Source of the DNA: Parelusimicrobium sp031549165
GTDB taxonomy: Bacteria > Elusimicrobiota > Elusimicrobia > Elusimicrobiales > Elusimicrobiaceae
Assembly: GCA_031549165.1 (NCBI GenBank)
Contig: JAVBQE010000124.1
Location: 1 to 6,317, forward strand
Length of the DNA: 6,317 nt
Direction: 5' to 3'
The position numbers and the translations under genes are program-made. The notes under the pieces were generated by a model. It did not search any database. It saw only the letters and a program-made list of their open reading frames with translations, and was not told the DNA's origin. This document shows, in pieces, positions 1 through 5,380 of the stretch; positions within the stretch are counted from its first letter, which is position 1; each line of letters opens with the position of its first letter.

Positions 1-2842
1 CCAGTTCTTCCAGCTGGTCTGCTGTAATAGCATCTAACCCGCAACCGAAGGAGACCAGCTGCAGAACCGCCAAATTTTCCGTGCCGCCCACGTATGCGCC
101 GGCTCTGTAAAGGCGCGCGTGGTACGTCCACTGGTCCACTACGCGCAGCGGCCCCGGGTCCGGCATTAAATGCGCCACGCTGTCTTCCGTCAGCACCGCC
201 ATGCCGCAGGAGTTAATGAGCTCCGGGATACCATGGTTAATCCCCGGGTCAGCATGGTACGGGTGGCCGGCGAGGACGACGCCAAACTGGCCCGTTTTTT
301 CAAGCTCCGCCACCGCGCGCTCACCCTCGCGCTGTATATCTTCTTTAAACTTGTCCATCTCGGCAAAAGCTTTTTGCACTGCGTTTTCTAAATCTTTAAG
401 GGCAATGTTTTCAAACAAAGAAACAGAGCTTAAACGCCTGGCCAAAAGCTCCCTGTCTAAAGGTAAAAAGGGAGAGACAAGCGGCACTTTCTGCTCTGCC
501 AGTTCGGTAATATTATTTGCAATAAGTTCCGGGTAGCCGATAACCACGGGGCAGTTGTAATGGTCTCTTTGAGACGAAAAATCCTTCTGCTCGCGCGGTA
601 TGCAGGGGAAGAAAATGTAGTCCACCTGCTTCTCAAGCAGGTCCATAATATGCCCGTGCGTCATTTTGGCCGGGTAGCAAACGGTCTGGGAAGGAATGGA
701 ATTATAGCCTTTAAAAAATAAGTTTTTGCCCGACGGAGAAGACAGCTCCACCCTAAAACCCAGTTCAGTTAAAAGCGTAAACCACAGAGGGTAATTTTCG
801 TAAATATTTAAAGCGCGCGGTATACCCACCACGCCGCGCGGCGCATTGCCCTTGGCAAGCGGCACGTACGGCTCAAAAAGCCTTTTGTTTTTATAGGCGT
901 AGAGGTTAATAAAATTCTGCGGGCGAAGGCCGGCCCCGCGCTCACAGCGGTTGCCGGAGACAAACTTTTCCCCGTCCTTAAAAGCGCTTATTGTAAGCAT
1001 GCATTTGTTTGTGCAAAGGCCGCAGCGCGCGTTGGACGTTTTTACTTCCATCATATCCAAATCGGCAGAATCTAAGAGGGCTGTTTTTTCTTTCTCAGGC
1101 CCGCGCTTTTTGGCTATCAGCGCCGCGCCGAACGCGCCCATAAGGCCGGATATTGACGGGCGAACCACTGGTTTACCCAGCTGCACCTCAAGCGCGCGAA
1201 GCAGCGCGTCGTTAATAAAACTGCCGCCCTGCGCCACCACGCATTTGCCCAGCTCTTCTACATTATTAATTTTGATAACCTTGTAACACGCGTTTTTTAT
1301 GACGGAGTAGGAAAGGCCTGCGGCAATGTCGCCCACGCTCGCGCCGTCCTTCTGGGCGGCTTTTACTTTGGAGTTCATGAATACCGTGCAGCGCGTGCCC
1401 AGGTCCACCGGGTTTTGCGCGTTAAGCGCTAAGGACACAAATTTTTCTAACGGGATATTTAGTGATGAAGCAAAGTTTTCTATGAAGGACCCGCAGCCCG
1501 CGCTGCACGCTTCGTTAAGCTGTATGCGGTCTATAAACTCGTTTTGTATGTGCATGCATTTAATATCCTGCCCGCCGATGTCCAGGATAAAACTTACTTC
1601 CGGCGCGAAATATTGAGCGGCAGTTGCGTGAGCCACAGTCTCCACTTCGTCAATGTCCAGCTTAAGCGCGGCTTTTAACAGCGCGCCGCCATAACCTGTT
1701 GCCGCGGCGGAAACTATTTTAACGCCCTGCGGTTTTTTGGAATAAATGTCTTTTAAAATGTTAACAGCCGCTTTAAGAGGGTCGCCTTTGTTTGGCCCGT
1801 AGGAGGAGTAGAGGATTCTCTTTTTATCGTCTATTAAAACAGCCTTAATGGTGGTGGAGCCCGAGTCTATGCCGAGATATGCGTCCCCCAAATAATCCGC
1901 CAAGGGAAATGTTTCCGCGCGTTCTTGGGCGTGGCGGGCGGTAAATTCTTTGAGTTCTTCTTCGGTTTTAAAAAGCGGGGCCAGTTTTTCGGAAGAACTT
2001 TCTTCTTTTAGATTTTCTAATTTACTGATTATTTCTTTAATTAAAGTGCTTTCCCCTTTATTTGAAAGCGCGTAAAGCGCCGCGCCGAGGCCTACGTAAA
2101 TCTGTGCGTTTTCAGGAAACACCGCGCTCACGCCGTCCAGCTTTAAGGTGTCCACAAAACATTTTTGCAGAGATTTAATAAAGTAGAGCGGACCGCCTAA
2201 AAAAACTACTTTTCCTTTAATGGAGCGCCCGCGCGCAAGGCCGCCTATAAACTGGTTAACCACCGCCTGCATGATGGACATTGCGATGTCTTCCTTAGCC
2301 ACGCCTTCGTTGATAAGCGGCACAATGTCCGTTTTGGCAAACACGCCGCAGCGCGACGCTATGGGATAAATGGTTTTATATTTAAGTGCTTTCTCGTCTA
2401 GCTGCGCGGCCTCCATGTTAAGAAAGGAGGCCATCTGGTCAATAAACGCGCCTGTGCCGCCGGCGCAGGTTTCGTTCATGCGAAGGTCCACCCCGCCTGT
2501 GATGAAGGTTAATTTAGCGTCCTCACCGCCGAGTTCAATGATAACATCCGCATCAGGTATTAATTTTTGTATGGACATGCCGGAGGCGATGACCTCCTGC
2601 ACAAAAGGCACGCCTAAGGCTTTGGAGACGGATAATGCGCCGCTGCCCGTCATCGCCGCGCGGTACGCGCGGCCGGGGAAAGCGGAATCTAATTCTTTTA
2701 AAATGTTAATGACTGTCAAACGCACGTCCGACATATGGCGCGTATAGCGAGAGAAGAGGATTTGGCCCGCGCTATCCACCACCACCGCTTTAGCGGTAGT
2801 TGAGCCGATGTCTAAGCCTAGAAAAAGCGTTTCTTCGTGCAT
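1..2842 (-). CDS. Tandem acyl-CoA dehydratase activase / DUF2229 fusion protein, 3' end outside window
   Basis: The frame is open without interruption for 947 codons from ATG 2842 to the window edge; the C-terminus is missing. Two BadF/BadG/BcrA/BcrD ATPase domains are visible. Domain 1 (about residues 7-260) has phosphate-binding DIGSTTAK (11-18), GGED (105-108), CAGGTG with Cys126 and SRCGVF with Cys165. Domain 2 (about 322-580) has DSGSTTIK (326-333), GGQD (423-426), CSAGCG (Cys446, Cys450) and TRCTVF (Cys485). In HgdC-type activators the paired cysteines bind a [4Fe-4S] cluster between two subunits, which hydrolyses ATP and passes low-potential electrons to a 2-hydroxyacyl-CoA dehydratase or double-cubane protein. 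Next come a cysteine cluster (607, 610, 614, 633), a DUF2229-type domain (about 670-890: GIPRALNIYENYP from 673, TVCYPAK with Cys722, HPYHADPGINHGIP from 860) and FGCGLDA with Cys934. From memory, complete relatives are about 1400 residues with an HgdB-like end, so roughly a third is probably missing. No Shine-Dalgarno precedes the ATG. The true substrate is unknown. Confidence 0.93.
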   Translation of the reverse strand, partial: MHEETLFLGLDIGSTTAKAVVVDSAGQILFSRYTRHMSDVRLTVINILKELDSAFPGRAYRAAMTGSGALSVSKALGVPFVQEVIASGMSIQKLIPDADVIIELGGEDAKLTFITGGVDLRMNETCAGGTGAFIDQMASFLNMEAAQLDEKALKYKTIYPIASRCGVFAKTDIVPLINEGVAKEDIAMSIMQAVVNQFIGGLARGRSIKGKVVFLGGPLYFIKSLQKCFVDTLKLDGVSAVFPENAQIYVGLGAALYALSNKGESTLIKEIISKLENLKEESSSEKLAPLFKTEEELKEFTARHAQERAETFPLADYLGDAYLGIDSGSTTIKAVLIDDKKRILYSSYGPNKGDPLKAAVNILKDIYSKKPQGVKIVSAAATGYGGALLKAALKLDIDEVETVAHATAAQYFAPEVSFILDIGGQDIKCMHIQNEFIDRIQLNEACSAGCGSFIENFASSLNIPLEKFVSLALNAQNPVDLGTRCTVFMNSKVKAAQKDGASVGDIAAGLSYSVIKNACYKVIKINNVEELGKCVVAQGGSFINDALLRALEVQLGKPVVRPSISGLMGAFGAALIAKKRGPEKEKTALLDSADLDMMEVKTSNARCGLCTNKCMLTISAFKDGEKFVSGNRCERGAGLRPQNFINLYAYKNKRLFEPYVPLAKGNAPRGVVGIPRALNIYENYPLWFTLLTELGFRVELSSPSGKNLFFKGYNSIPSQTVCYPAKMTHGHIMDLLEKQVDYIFFPCIPREQKDFSSQRDHYNCPVVIGYPELIANNITELAEQKVPLVSPFLPLDRELLARRLSSVSLFENIALKDLENAVQKAFAEMDKFKEDIQREGERAVAELEKTGQFGVVLAGHPYHADPGINHGIPELINSCGMAVLTEDSVAHLMPDPGPLRVVDQWTYHARLYRAGAYVGGTENLAVLQLVSFGCGLDAITADQLEEL

Positions 2843-2865
2843 AGGATATATTGTATCATTATGTT
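2843..2865. other. 23-base divergent intergenic gap
   Basis: This is the only non-coding DNA in the window. It separates ATG 2842 of the activase gene (minus) from ATG 2866 of the SDR gene (plus). It is AT-rich and must hold the start regions of both transcripts, so any -35 elements lie inside the opposing coding sequences. On the plus strand TATATT (2847-2852) is a possible -10 for the SDR gene, with no convincing -35. AGGA at 2843-2846 could instead serve an alternative TTG start at 2851. Confidence 0.8.
2850..2858 (-). promoter_or_regulatory. Candidate extended -10 promoter of the activase gene
   Basis: Read on the minus strand the bases are TGATACAAT: a TGn extension followed by a hexamer one mismatch from TATAAT. 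Normal spacing would put the transcript start at about 2843-2842, on or next to the ATG, predicting a leaderless mRNA. This fits the absence of a Shine-Dalgarno. No good -35 was found 16-18 bases upstream. The call rests on one short AT-rich motif. Confidence 0.3.
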
Positions 2866-3609
2866 ATGAAGAGTACTAAAAACGTATTGATTATAGGCGC
2901 TACGTCGGGGATAGGGCGGGCGGTGGCGGAAGCTTATATTAAACGCGGCTGTAAGGTGGCTGTTACGGGCCGCAGGCTAAACCTGCTGCAGGAAATTAAG
3001 GCGCTAAACTCCGCTAAAGTGTTTATTTATGAAAATGATGTTACGCTTTGTAAAGCAGAAGAGCTTTTGCCGCAGATTGCCGAGCATATGGGTGGGATAG
3101 ACACAATCCTCATCTGCGCAGGCATAGGCGACATTAATTTAACGCTTACAAACAGAAACGAGCTGGATACCGTTAAAACAAATGTGTTGGGGTTTACGGA
3201 CTGGGCGGATTCGGCTTATAAATATTTAGCAAAGCGCGCCGAAGGCGCTCGCAGGCTCGCGGCCATATCAAGCATTGCCTCTTTTAGAGGGTCAGATGCG
3301 GCGCCCGCTTATTACGCGTCCAAAGCCTACGTCAGCAATTACCTTGAAGGGCTACGTAAAAAGGCTTTTAAAGAGAATATTGATTTAAGCATTACAACAA
3401 TAATCCCCGGGTTTGTAGACACCGCGCTTGCCAAAGGCGTGGGCGGGACGGACGGGTTATTCTGGGTAGCGCCGACGGATAAAGCGGCGGAGCAAATTGT
3501 GTCCGCGTTGGATAAGCGTAAAGACAGCGCCTACATCACCGCGCGCTGGCTGCTCATTGCGTGGGTGTTAAAGGTTACTCCGTTTTGGCTTTACAAGCGC
3601 TTCTATTAA
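2866..3609 (+). CDS. Short-chain dehydrogenase/reductase (SDR), classical type
   Basis: This is a 247-residue NAD(P)-dependent oxidoreductase, the normal length for a classical SDR. Motifs are in order: cofactor-binding GATSGIG (11-17), an arginine pair (36-37) after the second strand that could favour NADP, NDV (57-59), CAGIG (84-88, in place of NNAG), structural Asn106, and catalytic Ser136, Tyr149 and Lys153 in YxxxK spacing. PGFVDT (181-186) is the usual post-catalytic loop. The last 25 residues (about 225-247) are hydrophobic and aromatic and end in WLYKRFY, a tail seen in membrane-associated SDRs, so a lipophilic substrate is possible but not shown. ATG 2866 places the Rossmann fold at the very N-terminus as usual. 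TTG 2851, preceded by AGGA, would add five residues and cannot be excluded. The gene diverges from the activase gene and converges with the four-gene operon, so it is probably its own transcription unit. The substrate cannot be named. Confidence 0.93.
   Translation: MKSTKNVLIIGATSGIGRAVAEAYIKRGCKVAVTGRRLNLLQEIKALNSAKVFIYENDVTLCKAEELLPQIAEHMGGIDTILICAGIGDINLTLTNRNELDTVKTNVLGFTDWADSAYKYLAKRAEGARRLAAISSIASFRGSDAAPAYYASKAYVSNYLEGLRKKAFKENIDLSITTIIPGFVDTALAKGVGGTDGLFWVAPTDKAAEQIVSALDKRKDSAYITARWLLIAWVLKVTPFWLYKRFY
3575..3609. other. 35-base tail-to-tail overlap of convergent genes
   Basis: The SDR gene (plus) ends with TAA at 3607-3609, while the methyltransferase gene (minus) runs to its TAA at 3577-3575. 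Both frames are used over these 35 bases: the SDR tail FWLYKRFY and the methyltransferase tail NRSACKAKTE. No hairpin plus T-run terminator was found near either end, so the two transcripts probably overlap as antisense RNA. Confidence 0.85.
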
Positions 3610-4498
3610 GCAGCGCAAAGCATGGGCAGCCGTGGTACTTTTCATACACCAGCATGCACGGGCAGTTCCACTTCAGGCCGTAGAGAAACATGGCTAAAAT
3701 TAAATAATACAAATAATAAAACGGCTGCCAGACTAAACTTAAAATAAAAATCACCAACATCATGCCGCTTTTGGAGCGGTAGGAAAAGGCAGTTTTTTCC
3801 GGCTTTAAACTGTACCCCATTACCAAATGTATGCTGAATAAAAACGCAAGGCTGCCCCATGTCATGCCGTCCACCACCGCGTATGTTAAAACGCCCAGCA
3901 GAACAATTTTAAAAAGCGTCGCTTTAGCAGACGGGAAAAACATGCGCACATTATTTTTGTAAATTTCATAGCCGTCCTGAGTAGAGAGCAGTTTTTCTTC
4001 CGCCTTCGCCCTGTAAATTAGTACGGGGACAAAAAGAAGCCATGTTATCAACAATGCGGGCAAATTAAATGTGGCAAATGCCGCCCCCAAACACCACAAA
4101 ATAAGCGAGCCGTACATCGGGTGGCGGGAGAGCGCGTACGCGCCCGTAGTTATTATCTTATGTTCATGCTTAAGCTCTATATTGTCCGACCACTGGCGGC
4201 CCAAACTTACTTTAGCCCACACATGCCACGCCGCGCCGCCTGTTAAAAATAAAACGCCGCATATAAAACAAAATTCGTTAACGTACGCCTGCGGCTCAAA
4301 AGGCAAAATATTTCTGTTGATAAACGGGAACATCAGTAAAATTATGATATACATCACCATAGTATCCACACAGTTTTTTTCTTCGGCCTTAGCGCTGCCT
4401 TGTTTAGCGATGGAGAGGAATTTATAAATTACACTTCCTAAAATTACAAACCCGGTAAAATATGTAATATATAAACCCCACATTTTAAGCGTTAACAT
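3575..4498 (-). CDS. ICMT-like membrane methyltransferase with Cys-rich C-terminal tail
   Basis: This 307-residue polytopic membrane protein matches the isoprenylcysteine carboxyl methyltransferase / phospholipid methyltransferase superfamily. The signature is at 119-138, GAYALSRHPMYGSL onward (His126, Pro127, Tyr129), followed by RAKAEEKLL (163-171), with Glu167 and Glu168, and GYEIYKNNVRMFFP (176-189). In this family these elements bind S-adenosylmethionine at the membrane surface. Hydrophobic segments lie near 5-30, 46-60, 74-96, 130-162, 196-230 and 245-275. The region after about 195 is an extension beyond the usual 200-residue core. It ends in a tail with CPC (279-281), nine residues, CPC (291-293) and Cys302. 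The gene is last in the operon. Its ATG lies inside the upstream gene (14-base overlap) behind a perfect AGGAGG. The methyl acceptor is unknown; bacteria generally lack prenylated proteins, so a lipid, polyprenyl or cysteine-linked group is more likely. Confidence 0.85.
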   Translation of the reverse strand: MLTLKMWGLYITYFTGFVILGSVIYKFLSIAKQGSAKAEEKNCVDTMVMYIIILLMFPFINRNILPFEPQAYVNEFCFICGVLFLTGGAAWHVWAKVSLGRQWSDNIELKHEHKIITTGAYALSRHPMYGSLILWCLGAAFATFNLPALLITWLLFVPVLIYRAKAEEKLLSTQDGYEIYKNNVRMFFPSAKATLFKIVLLGVLTYAVVDGMTWGSLAFLFSIHLVMGYSLKPEKTAFSYRSKSGMMLVIFILSLVWQPFYYLYYLILAMFLYGLKWNCPCMLVYEKYHGCPCFALLNRSACKAKTE

Positions 4499-5123
4499 AA
4501 CGCCTCCTTATAATAAATAAAAATATAGGCACAAAAATTATTGCGGCCAACTGGTAGACGGTAAAACTTAAAAACACCTGCGGCTCCGTGCGCAAAAACT
4601 CCACCAAAAAACGCATGGCTAAGTACGCCGTTACATAAATGGGGAACAGTATATTTTTGGCTTTGCCCTCTTTAAACATTTTGTAAAGCACGCCGGCCAT
4701 AATAAAATTAAAAATACTTTCAACTATTTGCGTGGGGTAATGCTCTACTCCTAAAAACCCCCATTCTTTACCGCCGCAGCAGCCATTAAAAAAGCAGCCT
4801 ATTTTGCCAAACCCCGCGCCAAGCGCGAGGCCTACTGCAAAGTTATCTCCAAAGCTTTCGGACGTTCTTTTAAATAAAAATTTGTAAATATTAATGGCGA
4901 TAAATGCGCCTAAAATACCGCCGAGCAAACTTTTGCCCTGCAAAGCCGTCTGCTCGTTAAAACCATAAGACAGCCAGAGCGGTATTTTTGCGCCTAGCAG
5001 CATGCCGAAGAGCGCGCAGAACAAAGCAGGCCAGTCCTGCTTTTTATGTTTTATTTTTAATTTGATGGAAACATAAACTGCCGCATATACGCCTAAAATT
5101 GAAAATAAACCGTAGATAAGCAC
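4485..5123 (-). CDS. Divergent Lgt-family (prolipoprotein diacylglyceryl transferase-like) membrane protein
   Basis: This 212-residue integral membrane protein is shorter than typical Lgt (about 260-290). It keeps the family layout: LLGGILG (67-73) at the HGGL position, the signature GKIGCFFNGCCGG (106-118), HYPTQIVES (128-136) matching HPTQLYES, and RFLVEFLR (171-178) matching the conserved R-x3-E segment. Lgt moves diacylglycerol from phosphatidylglycerol to the lipobox cysteine of prelipoproteins. Aligned by eye to E. coli Lgt, Arg143 becomes Lys107, Asn146 becomes Cys110, Glu151 becomes Cys115 and His103 is lost, while the Arg239/Glu243 pair is kept as Arg171/Glu175. GCF-x2-GCC-type signatures are known in divergent members of the Pfam Lgt family, so this is probably a paralogue with a different acceptor or reaction rather than the housekeeping enzyme. 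It starts at GTG 5123, sharing one base with the preceding TAG; a weak GGGGTG lies seven bases upstream. Its end overlaps the next gene by 14 bases. Confidence 0.85.
   Translation of the reverse strand: MLIYGLFSILGVYAAVYVSIKLKIKHKKQDWPALFCALFGMLLGAKIPLWLSYGFNEQTALQGKSLLGGILGAFIAINIYKFLFKRTSESFGDNFAVGLALGAGFGKIGCFFNGCCGGKEWGFLGVEHYPTQIVESIFNFIMAGVLYKMFKEGKAKNILFPIYVTAYLAMRFLVEFLRTEPQVFLSFTVYQLAAIIFVPIFLFIIRRRYVNA
4503..4508 (-). promoter_or_regulatory. Ribosome binding site of the ICMT-like gene
   Basis: On the minus strand AGGAGG stands four bases before ATG 4498. It lies inside the last codons of the Lgt-like gene, where the same bases encode Arg-Arg. This fixes the start and shows that translation starts independently or is coupled across the overlap. 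Confidence 0.85.
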
Positions 5124-5380
5124 TACTCAGCACCCCGCCTGTCCGTGGGCGCTGGGCTGGGCGTGCAGACGGCTTTGGCCATTTTGTAACCTAAGAAAAA
5201 TGCCAGCACCGCGCCCGCTATACCGCCCAAAACCATACCTGCCACCATAGCATCCCCGCCGCCTCCGGAAATTAAACCCAGGCAGCCTATAAACAGAAAA
5301 AATGGCACAAGCACTATGCCAAGTAAACACCCAAAAAGTATTGTTAAACCTATAACCTTACCGTCGTTATCTCCAGCCAT
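5123..5380 (-). CDS. Small two-helix membrane protein with glycine-zipper segment
   Basis: I do not recognise a family for this 85-residue protein. After a short polar N-terminus (MAGDNDGK) come two hydrophobic segments, about residues 9-37 and 45-66, joined by a GGGGD turn (39-43). The second segment has regularly placed small residues (Gly48, 52, 53, 56, 64 with alanines), a glycine-zipper pattern typical of tightly packed or oligomerising helices. The tail (70-85) is soluble and Pro/Arg-containing. Cys18, Cys33 and Cys72 are present; Cys18 is not in a clean lipobox with a signal peptide. A strong AAGGAG stands six bases before ATG 5380. The start lies 14 bases inside the end of the radical SAM gene and the stop touches the GTG of the Lgt-like gene. 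These junctions argue that it is a real gene and a subunit or partner of its membrane neighbours. Its function is unknown. Confidence 0.82.
   Translation of the reverse strand: MAGDNDGKVIGLTILFGCLLGIVLVPFFLFIGCLGLISGGGGDAMVAGMVLGGIAGAVLAFFLGYKMAKAVCTPSPAPTDRRGAE

Noticed and set aside
201..536. Plus-strand open frame of 111 codons
   Set aside because: It lies wholly antisense to the well-supported activase gene, has no recognisable motif, and reflects the GC-rich codons of the opposite strand. The same applies to plus-strand frames at 170-391, 951-1286, 1326-1616 and 2370-2747.
624..642. Perfect 8-base stem with a 3-base loop (ACCTGCTT / AAGCAGGT)
   Set aside because: It lies in the activase coding frame (DLLEKQV), has no T-run on either side, and is far from a gene end, so a terminator or regulatory role is unsupported.
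2655..2673. 7-base GC-rich inverted repeat (GCCGCGC / GCGCGGC)
   Set aside because: It falls in coding sequence rich in Ala and Arg codons, where GCGC palindromes arise often; no T-run or conserved context.
3525..3548. CAGCGC / GCGCTG inverted repeat near the end of the SDR gene, considered as a terminator for the minus-strand operon
   Set aside because: The stem is only 6 bases with a 12-base loop and no T-run follows on either strand.
4071..4427. Plus-strand open frame of 118 codons
   Set aside because: It is antisense to the ICMT-like gene, whose motifs and ribosome site are clear; nothing in this translation looks like a protein family.
4485..5123. Calling this gene the housekeeping lgt
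   Set aside because: Its length is short and several residues needed in E. coli Lgt are replaced, so the specific symbol is not justified.
5127..5330. Minus-strand alternative frame inside the small membrane protein gene, and plus-strand frames at 5316-5573 and 5407-5700
   Set aside because: They shadow the small protein and radical SAM genes. The chosen frames have ribosome sites, operon junctions and family motifs; these do not.
5123..5380. Lipoprotein reading of the small protein, with Cys18 as lipobox cysteine
   Set aside because: The residues before Cys18 (LFG-C) resemble a lipobox, but the N-terminus is acidic with one Lys rather than a proper signal n-region, and the hydrophobic segment continues unbroken past Cys18.
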